Source: Pseudoalteromonas prydzensis
GTDB taxonomy: Bacteria > Pseudomonadota > Gammaproteobacteria > Enterobacterales > Alteromonadaceae
DNA: 64,000 bases
NCBI RefSeq assembly: GCF_001661495.1
Contig: NZ_BDDT01000008.1
Span: 91,366-155,365 of the forward strand
Reading direction: 5' to 3'
The stretch's first letter is position 1, and every line of letters begins with the position of its first letter. Of this stretch, positions 48,532 to 55,519 are shown piece by piece. A model generated the notes under the pieces. It was not told the DNA's origin. It saw nothing but the letters and a program-made list of their open reading frames with translations, and made no database searches. Made by a program: the position numbers and the translations under genes.

Positions 48532-48964
48532 TTTTTGTCTCCTCTGATAATAATTGATTGAACTCAAGAACATTCCCATCAGGATCACGGATAAATAAAG
48601 CGATTCTTCTCGGGCCGAGTTTTTTTGGTCCCTCAGTGATTGTGATCCCTTCTTTAGATAGCCAAGCTTGAAATTCATTAATGTTATTAATAATGAATGC
48701 AGGATGCGTGATCCCTGGTTTTTTTATCGGCTCATCTAGGAGTGTGTTCTTTTGCCCTGTTATTTTTGCACCATTAAAAATAAGATTAATGCGAACACCG
48801 CTCGCAGTAACCATCTCATTCGCTTCGCCTTCTGCAATGCGATAGGTTTCTTTGAATCCAAGACGTTCATAAAAGTGGACTGATTTTTGTCTATTGCTGA
48901 CTCGAATACCAACATGATCATAGGCAAGAGCTGCTTGAGGGTTTACAGGAGATAAACTGTTCAT
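48518..48964 (-). CDS. VOC (glyoxalase/bleomycin-resistance) family protein
   Basis: A 148-residue vicinal-oxygen-chelate protein. The two beta-alpha-beta-beta-beta modules are visible: DHVGIRVSNRQKSVHFYERLG with His as metal ligand, and GITHPAFIIN to RIALFIRDPDGNVLEFNQ with a Glu ligand. The substrate is unknown; linkage to a GST suggests processing or removal of an electrophile. It is divergent from a LysR gene, its probable regulator. Confidence 0.85.
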   Translation of the reverse strand: MNSLSPVNPQAALAYDHVGIRVSNRQKSVHFYERLGFKETYRIAEGEANEMVTASGVRINLIFNGAKITGQKNTLLDEPIKKPGITHPAFIINNINEFQAWLSKEGITITEGPKKLGPRRIALFIRDPDGNVLEFNQLLSEETKNEII

Positions 48965-49070
48965 AGAGTATGTTTCCTATCTTTATTTAATAGCTGCACT
49001 ATGACATTTTGTTATTTAAAAGATAATACGGTAAATTTGATAAGGATATTTTCAATAAATGAGATAATTA

Positions 49071-49982
49071 ATGGACAAGTTACAAGCAATGTCTATGTTA
49101 ATTAAGGTTGTGGAAGTTGGTAGTTTTTCTGCGGCAAGTAAAGAGCTAAGTGTTCCTTTGCCAACCCTAAGCCGAAAAATATCGGAACTTGAGAACCAGC
49201 TCGGTGTGCGTCTATTACATAGAACAACGAGAAAGTTATCGTTAACGGACTTTGGGGCAAATTATATTCGTGCTTGCAAAGCAATTATCGAGCAAGTTGA
49301 AGAGGCCGAACAAGGGGTAAAAGGCGAATATTCAGAGCCTAAAGGGGAGTTGGTCATCACCGCACCAGTGATGTTTGGCAGGTTATATGTATTGCCAATT
49401 GTTACTGAGTTTTTGTCCTTATATTCCAGCATAAATGTGCAGTTAATTTTGTCGGATGGAAATATTAATCTGTTTGATAATGATGTTGATATGGCGGTTA
49501 GAATTGGTGCGTTACCAAATAGCTCAATGATAGCCACTCAAGTAGGAGAAATTCGGGTGGTAACCTGTGCAAGCCCATCGATTTTAGCTGCCCACAAAAC
49601 GTTAAAAACCCCGGATGACTTAACTCACTACCCGTGTATATCACTAAATACGGCGATGACAACTCCACCTTGGAGTTACCTTGTTCCGGATTCTAAAATT
49701 GCTTTTAATGTAAATATATCCTCTCGATTAACGATTACGGATAGTAAATCAGTTGTTACTGCTGCTATAAATTCAGTAGGGGTGACTCAGCAGCTACATT
49801 ACCAAGTTAAAGATGCATTAGAGCAAGGCGCGCTTGAGGTCATATTAGCTGAATTTGAACCCGCGAAAGTTCCTGTGCATTTACTGCATAAATCTCGAAA
49901 ATATATGCCACAAAAAATGAAAAGCTTTTTAGATTTCGCATTACCAAGATTAAAAAATAAAATTGATGAATTAGCTTTGTAG
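49071..49982 (+). CDS. LysR-family transcriptional regulator
   Basis: A 303-residue regulator. The N-terminal winged helix (about 1-62; MSMLIKVVEVGSFSAASKEL, VPLPTLSRKISELENQLG, LLHRTTRKLSLT) is followed by the effector-binding domain (about 92-295), opening GELVITAPVMFGR. This type (AaeR/DhcR-like) often controls a divergent oxidoreductase or detoxification gene. Here the divergent VOC-GST pair, 106 bases away, is the likely target. A strong terminator follows. Confidence 0.93.
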   Translation: MDKLQAMSMLIKVVEVGSFSAASKELSVPLPTLSRKISELENQLGVRLLHRTTRKLSLTDFGANYIRACKAIIEQVEEAEQGVKGEYSEPKGELVITAPVMFGRLYVLPIVTEFLSLYSSINVQLILSDGNINLFDNDVDMAVRIGALPNSSMIATQVGEIRVVTCASPSILAAHKTLKTPDDLTHYPCISLNTAMTTPPWSYLVPDSKIAFNVNISSRLTITDSKSVVTAAINSVGVTQQLHYQVKDALEQGALEVILAEFEPAKVPVHLLHKSRKYMPQKMKSFLDFALPRLKNKIDELAL

Positions 49983-50017
49983 CTATGGATAGTAAGTAAA
50001 GTCACCAGCCAAAACGA

Positions 50018-50056
50018 AAAAAACCTTGCAGCGTTAACTGCAAGGTTTTATTTTTT
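50018..50056 (+). terminator. Intrinsic terminator after the LysR gene
   Basis: AAAACCTTGCAG (50020-50031) pairs perfectly with CTGCAAGGTTTT (50038-50049) around a 6-base loop, followed by ATTTTTT. It marks the end of the conserved-looking backbone before the cassette-like region. Confidence 0.88.
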
Positions 50057-50110
50057 GAGCGCTTGAGCCTTGAGCTAGCGCATCGTCACAAATTACTCTG
50101 TACATCCAAA

Positions 50111-50225
50111 TCTGGAAACACTCTGGAAAGCTACATATTATCTAGTTTAGGAGGCTTTTCCAGAAAAAGTGAAAAATCGCAAAGAAATGTGTAATTTTTT
50201 ATGGTCTGGAAAACGGTTTTCCAGA
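50111..50225. repeat. Cluster of five TCTGGAAA half-sites, two forming an 11-bp palindrome
   Basis: TCTGGAAA occurs at 50111-50118, 50122-50129 and 50205-50212. Its reverse complement occurs at 50157-50164 and 50218-50225. The first two are 11 bases apart, about one helical turn. The last two form GTCTGGAAAAC-G-GTTTTCCAGAC (50204-50226), a perfect dyad around one base. This looks like a multi-site protein-binding region (repressor or transposase). Confidence 0.6.
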
Positions 50226-50511
50226 CTTGGTGCTTTCTATTCATTAGAATTGCAGACTGATATGAGCTATGAACGAAAAATCATCCACTCAGGAAATTTT
50301 TGTTTACATTTTTGGGCTTCTCCCATAGCCATAAAATCAACCCTATCGGTCGTTTATGTCTGTTCATTAGAAATTTATCAATTTGTTATTTATTTGATAT
50401 AGAAAGATAAGGGATATTTTGCTATTAATGTGGATAAGATTAAATCGGCCCAATGCTCGTTAGACAAACGACCCGTTGGGGCAATATTAAAAGTTTATAT
50501 GGCAAAGGAGT

Positions 50512-50976
50512 ATGCATCAATTGTCCGATCCTGAATTACTAGAATTATATAAACAGCACCGTGCAGGCCAAGATAAATATGCGTATTTCTTGATGGCAAT
50601 TGTAGCATCAGCAATTGCTTTCACTGTTAATAAGACAGCAGGCTTAAAAGTTACATGCACAGATATACCGTTAGGTTTATCAGTCTTATTTTGGGGGTTA
50701 AGCTTTTACTTTGGTTGTAAATATATTAATTGGTGTCAAACAACAACATTTTCAAATTTTAATTTGTTGCAATTAAAGAAAGGTGTTCACCCTAAACAGC
50801 CTGTACACTCTCAAGAGATTGATGCTGCCATTCGTGGTGTTACATCTGCACTTGAAAGTAACTCGTTTAATGCTGGTAAATGTTGTGGCCTTCAGTTTAA
50901 GTTTGCAATCGGCGGTGCATTGATGTTTCTTATCTGGCACAGTATTAATGTGTATTTGTTTACAATTGCCATATAA
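50512..50976 (+). CDS. Orphan membrane protein, first gene of the cassette-like array
   Basis: A 154-residue protein of unknown family with about three hydrophobic segments (25-45, 53-70 and 128-150). A cytoplasmic or periplasmic loop between them carries several cysteines (CKYINWCQ; GKCCGLQ). AAGGAG ends only one base before ATG 50512, too close for a normal start, so TTG 50521 (10 bases away) may be used instead. It is AT-rich, like the next genes. It ends at an ATATAAC sequence resembling the 5' end of an integron recombination site. Confidence 0.6.
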   Translation: MHQLSDPELLELYKQHRAGQDKYAYFLMAIVASAIAFTVNKTAGLKVTCTDIPLGLSVLFWGLSFYFGCKYINWCQTTTFSNFNLLQLKKGVHPKQPVHSQEIDAAIRGVTSALESNSFNAGKCCGLQFKFAIGGALMFLIWHSINVYLFTIAI

Positions 50977-51114
50977 CAAACGGTTAATGAAAGGGATGCA
51001 CAAAGAACGCATTCACCCTAAACCAATTCTTTATAGTTAGTAAGTTTGTAGTTATAAATCAATCCGAACGCTGCTCAATAAGCTATTATTTTTTCAAGTT
51101 TCGGAGTTATATTA

Positions 51115-51765
51115 ATGCGTTGTTTTGCTAGGTGGGAAAAAGATGATTCAGCGGAAGTATTTTTCAGAGATCAAACTATCTTACAATTTGGGGATAGTTG
51201 GGACTTTTTAGCTAATGTTATTTTGTTAAATCCTGGCAGTGCATTACCAATGAACGAGGATGATAAAACAGAATTGTTAAGGTCAAAAGGTTTACCGTTC
51301 TTTGTTGAACCTGATGATCAAGAAAAATATTTAGAATTTTTTATAGACCCTTTGATGCGCTATATATTTAAGCTCTTTAAAGAAAAGCATTCGGGTGGCT
51401 CAATAAGGTTATACAATTTATTTAATCTCAAAAACCAACATTCAAATGATGCAATAAACCAAATCAAAAAGAACTCTACTCATTCCAAAATGTTTGCTAA
51501 AGATCATGAAATTAAATTTTGTAATGCTCCTGTATTAATAGCATCGGGTGGTAATGCTAAGAAGAACACTATTTTAAAACAGGAACTGACTCGATACATT
51601 AGCCTTGTAGAGAGTGATAAATTGTTTAAATTAGCCAAACAAGCAGATAAGCAATACTCTATTTTAAAAGCTACTCCTGATAAATATGGCTTTATTGAAA
51701 GTTACCATCCGTCGTTTACATTCAAATATGGAAATGCTACTGACTTAGGTCAATTTAAAACATAA
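51115..51765 (+). CDS. Hypothetical protein, cassette-type orphan (possible DUF1643-like)
   Basis: A 216-residue soluble protein. ANVILLNPGSALP near residue 36 and SIRLYNLFNLKNQHSNDAI near 98, with VLIASGGN later, are reminiscent of DUF1643 proteins (L-N-P-S and V-V-N-L-F motifs), but I am not sure. GGAG lies 8 bases before the ATG. Its stop codon falls inside the first conserved core of the attC-like element at 51760-51862, the usual arrangement for integron cassettes. Function unknown. Confidence 0.6.
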   Translation: MRCFARWEKDDSAEVFFRDQTILQFGDSWDFLANVILLNPGSALPMNEDDKTELLRSKGLPFFVEPDDQEKYLEFFIDPLMRYIFKLFKEKHSGGSIRLYNLFNLKNQHSNDAINQIKKNSTHSKMFAKDHEIKFCNAPVLIASGGNAKKNTILKQELTRYISLVESDKLFKLAKQADKQYSILKATPDKYGFIESYHPSFTFKYGNATDLGQFKT

Positions 51766-51862
51766 CATCACCTCAATCAGAAAAGGCTCAAAACGCTTGG
51801 CTCGAGCTCTTTCGTCGCTAATTATAGCCAAGCATTTTCCGCCTCTTTGGTGGGCGTTAAAA
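51760..51862 (+). repeat. attC-like integron recombination site
   Basis: A long imperfect inverted repeat. The 5' arm is ACATAACATCACC, then AAAAGGCTCAAAACGCTTGGCT. The 3' arm is AGCCAAGCATTTTCCGCC, then GGTGGGCGTTAAAA. The inner arms AAAACGCTTGGCT and AGCCAAGCATTTT pair at 12 of 13 bases. The outer cores are TAAC and GGGCGTTA. The length (~100 bp), arm layout and overlap with the upstream gene's stop match integron attC sites. Confidence 0.7.
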
Positions 51863-51875
51863 GTTGGACTTTTTT

Positions 51876-52646
51876 ATGAGCAGGGAAGAAGATTACATAA
51901 TAGATTTCTTTAAAGCTTACGATTTAAAAGCAGAAAAAATCCCAGAGTCTACTGAGGAATCCCCAGACTTTTTTATAGCGCTGGGCGATGAAAAAATCTT
52001 AATAGAGCTAAAGACGAAAATTGATAGCTCAGATCTCATAGAAAAAAGAGAGGAAGCCTTCGAAAAAGGTGAGGTTTACGAAAGAATGGCTGTAATTGGT
52101 CGGAATAATGCGATCTCCAAACGAATAAGGAAAGCTTCTAGTCAGTTAATGTCCCAGAAGAATAAGCTGAATGCTGATTATTGTTTTGTTTTCTTACTAG
52201 CTGACGGCCAGTATCGGAGTGAGCAATTAGGTGTTTTTGAAACTTCTTTATATGGTGATAAAGACATTATCCATATGGGCGATGACTTCAATAAAGGCAT
52301 AAAGAAGTGTTATTACTATACAAATAGTGATTTTTTCAATAATAGATCAATTATTGATGGGGCATTCCTATTAGGTGGAGAGTTTGGTCGGCTATGCATT
52401 AATAGTGTTTCAGAGAATTACAGCAGCGCTATAAAGTCACGGTTCGTAGAAACTTTCAGGCCTGGTGTTCTATGCCCTATTGAGCAGGAGAGTAAAGGCG
52501 AAGCATATTTAATCGAGACTCCCATTGATCGCTTGGATGAAAATGCACTTAAAAACTACCTCTGCGATAAATATAACCTCAATAAAATAGTCCCTTTTAA
52601 TTGGCCGCAAATCACTGTTACCTCACAAATAAAGGAGGGTAAGTAA
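51876..52646 (+). CDS. Orphan cassette protein with PD-(D/E)XK-like nuclease motif
   Basis: A 256-residue protein of no named family. Near the N-terminus, SPDFFIALGDEKILIELKTK has the P-D...(I/E)-x-K spacing of the PD-(D/E)XK nuclease fold (Asp near 30, ELK near 44). A helical segment with a basic patch follows (ISKRIRKASSQLMSQKNK), then a mixed C-terminal half. It lies immediately after an attC-like site and starts at ATG 51876 (TTG 51864 is an alternative). Nuclease activity and a defence role are inference. Confidence 0.55.
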   Translation: MSREEDYIIDFFKAYDLKAEKIPESTEESPDFFIALGDEKILIELKTKIDSSDLIEKREEAFEKGEVYERMAVIGRNNAISKRIRKASSQLMSQKNKLNADYCFVFLLADGQYRSEQLGVFETSLYGDKDIIHMGDDFNKGIKKCYYYTNSDFFNNRSIIDGAFLLGGEFGRLCINSVSENYSSAIKSRFVETFRPGVLCPIEQESKGEAYLIETPIDRLDENALKNYLCDKYNLNKIVPFNWPQITVTSQIKEGK

Positions 52647-53149
52647 GGGGGCGATAAATCAACTTCGCGACATTGGCACCGGACAGCATAAAACGTGACT
52701 TCACCACAACGCTGTGGGTTATTGACTAAGCATTCAAACGCGTTTTTGCCCCTTTTCGAGTTAGCAAATTGCATATTTTGCAAATTGGTTTTGCCCCATT
52801 ATCATTTAACGTAAATACTTTATAGGTCGATTTTGAGCGAACTACGGAAATTACCTAAAGCAGAACAAGTGATCTGCTAGGTAGTTGCTTGAAATCAATT
52901 ATTAATTGCTAATCTAGCCAAATTTAGGTGTAATGAATACATAAAAAGCGCTGAGCAATGCAGGGAAAGCTTAAATTACACTAGCTAAGCTGATTAAATT
53001 AGCTAGGAAAGTGAGAGCCACCAAAAAGCAAATTCCCATAGCATAAACAACACCAACTCTGACACACCGAGCAGGTAGCGGCTCAGTCCAACAAGCGATT
53101 ATGCAATACAAAATGCGTGTCGCATAAATACTAAAATGTTAGGCTGTAA
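52647..53149. other. Non-coding stretch within the cassette-like array
   Basis: 503 bases with no convincing gene. It holds a doubled GCAAATTG (about 52764-52786), an imperfect pairing of AAGGGGGCGATAAA (52645) with GTTTTTGCCCCTTTT (52741), and a short attC-like element at its right end (53086-53144). Small minus-strand open frames here look spurious. It may be the remains of one or more cassettes that lost their gene. Confidence 0.4.
53086..53144 (+). repeat. Short attC-like element (59 bp)
   Basis: The outer cores GTCCAAC (53086-53092) and GTTAGGC (53138-53144) fit the integron consensus RYYYAAC / GTTRRRY exactly. An inner pair TTATGC / GCATAA forms a stem with a central loop. The next gene starts 5 bases after the second core, as in cassettes. 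The spacers between cores and inner arms are unequal (6 and 10 bases), so this call is weaker than the one at 51760. Confidence 0.5.
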
Positions 53150-54004
53150 ATGGAATACATCGTGCCACCAGATAATTATGCAAGCTTCATCGGTACTGTT
53201 GCACTTATAGTGTCGATTCTGTGCTTATTTATCACTTTTTTGCTGAAGCAAAGAAGCCATGCGACTAAGTTGTTTTCTATTATGCTTGTAGCATCGCTAG
53301 CTTTCTTTTCTTCTCATTGGGCTACATATTTTGCCGCTATCTTTATAGTTGCAACTGCTGTTACTGAGCTGGAATTTTTACAGAACTTGGCGGCCATAAT
53401 CAGAAAAGATGAGAATTATTTCAAATACAAGAAAGAAGCTCTAAGTAAGGCTGAGAATATTCGCCGGAAAGCTGAGGAAGCAATAGAAGAAGAATACACC
53501 TCGGAGCAGCCGTCAGAAACGGAAGAATCTACAATCACAAAAATTGACCTTTCAAAATTACAAGAGCTTTCTAATACATCAAGGATGAAGTTGTCATTTG
53601 AAGTTGAGGAAAAAGCCCTCAGTTACCTGTCAAAGGAATATGGGCGCATTGAAAGAGGCGTGCGCTTTAGAAAGGGCAATCAATCAGTTGAATTCGATGG
53701 GGTTGTTACAAATGGACGAGATAAAGCAGACACTATTTTTGAGGTCAAGTGGACCCGAAATCCTGATCATGCTTTTATGTTTATTAATCAATCCATCCGA
53801 CGGTCTAACGATCAAGTGAATTCTTACTCCTCAATTACTGGTAAAAAGCCCACCTTTAATTTGGTTGTTGTTACAAATACTAAAACCAGTATTGGCACAG
53901 ATCGTTGGGAGAAATTAAGGGAAAGGGCAGAAGAAGTTGGTGTAAACCTAATCAATTTGAGCCTAAAAGAGATAGGGTTCGAGGTTACACATGAAATCGC
54001 CTAA
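53150..54004 (+). CDS. Membrane-anchored PD-(D/E)XK nuclease-like protein
   Basis: A 284-residue protein. Two to three membrane helices (about 10-30, 38-54 and 58-75) are followed by a charged coiled coil (about 85-135; SKAENIRRKAEEAIEEEY) and a C-terminal domain (about 150-284). In that domain VEFDGVVTNGRDKADTIFEV continues into KW, giving Asp, Glu and Lys in the order of a PD-(D/E)XK/Mrr-like restriction-endonuclease fold. VKW and QVNSYSSITGKKPTFNLVVV follow as core strands and helix. The architecture suggests a membrane-tethered nuclease; activity is inferred. Flanking attC-like cores mark it as a cassette gene. Confidence 0.6.
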   Translation: MEYIVPPDNYASFIGTVALIVSILCLFITFLLKQRSHATKLFSIMLVASLAFFSSHWATYFAAIFIVATAVTELEFLQNLAAIIRKDENYFKYKKEALSKAENIRRKAEEAIEEEYTSEQPSETEESTITKIDLSKLQELSNTSRMKLSFEVEEKALSYLSKEYGRIERGVRFRKGNQSVEFDGVVTNGRDKADTIFEVKWTRNPDHAFMFINQSIRRSNDQVNSYSSITGKKPTFNLVVVTNTKTSIGTDRWEKLRERAEEVGVNLINLSLKEIGFEVTHEIA

Positions 54005-54045
54005 CAAAGCCATTAAACTCGCTCTCTACGGTCGCCGGACGCGAT
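53999..54045 (+). repeat. 5' half of an attC-like site (broken)
   Basis: GCCTAAC (53999-54005) fits the first integron core and overlaps the preceding stop codon. AAAGCCATTAAACTCGC and a GC-rich GGTCGCCGGACGCG segment follow, typical of a 5' arm and loop. The expected 3' arm (complement of GCCATTAAACTCGC) and the GTTRRRY core are missing; unrelated sequence begins near 54045. Confidence 0.5.
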
Positions 54046-54064
54046 GAGGAAATAAAGAGGTATC

Positions 54065-54388
54065 ATGGCAAAAATTAAAGATAGATTAGCTAAAATAATT
54101 CGTGATAAACCTAGAGTGTTGACCCGAGCAATATTTTGGAAAATCCCTCATAACACCTCAGAAGACGAAGTGTTCTTGAAGCTTGGTCGGTATAATAAGC
54201 CAAAGGGTTGGCTTGATAGTGAAACACTAGAATTAGATAGTCCCAAAAGTGAACTTACGCTGGGTAGTGAAGAGTTCAGTAATCTCATAGATTTCATTTC
54301 AACAAATTACGAACCTTTCAAGCAGGGGACGAAAGCTTTTTTGCCTTTAGATAACCCGTACGACACATCAAATGCAGAGCAGTGTTAG
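54065..54388 (+). pseudogene. Truncated orphan gene at the array edge (possibly a Shedu/DUF4263 N-terminal fragment)
   Basis: 107 codons with a good ribosome-binding site (AAAGAGG, 54054-54060). Segments such as DEVFLKLGRYNKPKGWL and SELTLGSEEFSNLIDFI, ENY-like TNYEPFKQG, recall the N-terminal beta-rich part of Shedu (SduA/DUF4263) defence proteins; this is a guess from memory. The frame ends six codons past DNPYDTS in the junction with the araC gene, so the C-terminal (nuclease) part would be lost. It is more likely a remnant than a complete gene. Confidence 0.45.
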
Positions 54389-54922
54389 ACGACTTGGGGA
54401 CAAGAAAACCTTCGATGATAAAAACGCCATATCGATTGCACAACCTCTCTGCGAAGCAATAATGTCGATGACCGCTCGTACCCGTTTATCCTCAGGGCGC
54501 GATGAAAGCGCAGGACTATAGACTAGCCCTACCGCTTTATTTACTGTTTTCCACACTTTGTCGATATCGACGTCAGTAAATAGATGCTGAGAAATGGATC
54601 CCAATTCTTTGCTAGTAAGCGGCAGAGTATTAATTCCATCACTCCTGGCTTGACGTAAGGCTTTGAGAAATTGTTGGTTTTGCCTATCTTCAGGCTCTAA
54701 ATAGATGACTACAATCTGATTGTCCTGTGCCAAAACCTTGTGAGGGACATCTTCGAAAATCACAATACATTGTCCGGTGTGAATACTTTGTGCCTTGTAA
54801 TCTTGAACCGAGATGTCTTTGTCTAAACCAATGCAAATTTGGACAGCATGATGTGCATGAACATCATTATCAGGACTGATTCCGATGTAAATCGCTTTGT
54901 AGGGCCACAAATGAATATGCAT
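54368..54922 (-). pseudogene. 3'-truncated AraC-family regulator
   Basis: 184 codons. The N-terminal cupin-like ligand domain (about 1-110; HAHHAVQICIGL, VIFEDVPHKVL) is intact. The AraC helix-turn-helix begins (RVRAVIDIIASQ...IDMAFLSSKVFLSPSRLT) but breaks off after SPSRLT, where family members continue HLFK and a second HTH. The break coincides with GTTAGAC (plus strand 54384-54390), the core used by integron integrases. The remaining C-terminal part is not found elsewhere in the window, and DNA binding should be lost. Confidence 0.8.
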
Positions 54923-55050
54923 GGCTGACTCAGTATCAAAAGTTCAGGCTATTGATTTTTGCCTTATAAATCTACACAAATGACGAATGTTAGCCGATAG
55001 ATACAAGTTAAGGTGAGCGCGCACAGTGAAATTGTGTTCTTCTTACAATT

Positions 55051-55440
55051 TTAAGTGTGTAAATAATTTAAAATACCACAGTCCCTAATGGTTTTGTCTT
55101 GGTCACACGATGACGCCATATTTTCGAGTGATGACTTTAATACGTTTAGCTCTTCAATGCGAATAATGACGTCTGATAAATGCTTAGCTATTAACGTATT
55201 GATATTTGAACAGCTCTGATCTGGCCTCGAACGACTGTCCATTAGCGTTTTTACTTCCATGATAGACATATCTAATGAACGACACTGTTTGATAAACAGG
55301 AGTTGTTCAATAGTCCCCTTGTCGTAGACACGATAATTTCCACTTGAGCGCTTAAGCTCAGGCAAGAGCCCCTTCTTTTCATAAAAACGAATGGTCTGAA
55401 TACTACAACCTGTCGTCTTTGCGACATCACCAATTTTCAT
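55051..55440 (-). CDS. cadR: MerR-family metal-responsive regulator, CadR-like
   Basis: A 129-residue activator. The N-terminal MerR HTH (KIGDVAKTTGCSIQTIRFYE) is followed by the dimer helix. The metal-site cysteines are Cys77, Cys112 and Cys121, close to the Cys77/112/119 pattern of CadR, which senses Cd (and Zn or Pb in relatives). The gene lies divergent to the CDF transporter, with a MerR-type promoter between them. A second identical-style promoter lies 6.6 kb away before the methyltransferase-family gene. Confidence 0.85.
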   Translation of the reverse strand: MKIGDVAKTTGCSIQTIRFYEKKGLLPELKRSSGNYRVYDKGTIEQLLFIKQCRSLDMSIMEVKTLMDSRSRPDQSCSNINTLIAKHLSDVIIRIEELNVLKSSLENMASSCDQDKTIRDCGILNYLHT

Positions 55441-55456
55441 TTTTTTCTCCTAACCG

Positions 55457-55487
55457 TTGACTCTATACCAAGTATAGACTTTATACT
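55457..55487 (+). promoter_or_regulatory. MerR-type promoter/operator of the CDF gene
   Basis: The -35 box is TTGACT (55457-55462) and the -10 box TATACT (55482-55487), separated by 19 bases, the overlong spacer that MerR activators twist into register. The spacer carries the dyad CTATAC-CAA-GTATAG, followed by ACTT. It reads toward the CDF gene and sits 17 bases from the regulator's own start. Confidence 0.85.
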
Positions 55488-55519
55488 CATACTATTCATC
55501 AGTAAAGAGTGTGTTTCTA

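Larger units (their letters stand above)
49983..50511. other. Gene-poor boundary between the LysR gene and the cassette-like region
   Basis: 529 bases holding the LysR terminator, a cluster of five TCTGGAAA half-sites (50111-50225) and an integron-type core GTTAGAC at 50459. GTTAGAC lies in an imperfect hairpin (GCCCAA...TTGGGGC, about 50447-50481). A 77-codon open frame at 50169-50402 contains the palindrome, has no recognisable domain and is not called as a gene. Confidence 0.45.

Noticed and set aside
50169..50402. 77-codon frame between the LysR gene and the cassette array
   Set aside because: It runs through the 11-bp palindrome and half-site cluster, and no protein features are convincing. 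It is retained only as intergenic DNA.
50971..51111. attC-like element between the first two cassette genes
   Set aside because: The outer ATATAAC / GTTATAT cores are complementary, but the interior arms do not pair. It is mentioned only as a possible core pair, not listed as a site.
52556..52783. 75-codon minus-strand frame after the nuclease-like cassette
   Set aside because: It overlaps the end of a better-supported gene and lies in repeat-like DNA of the array.
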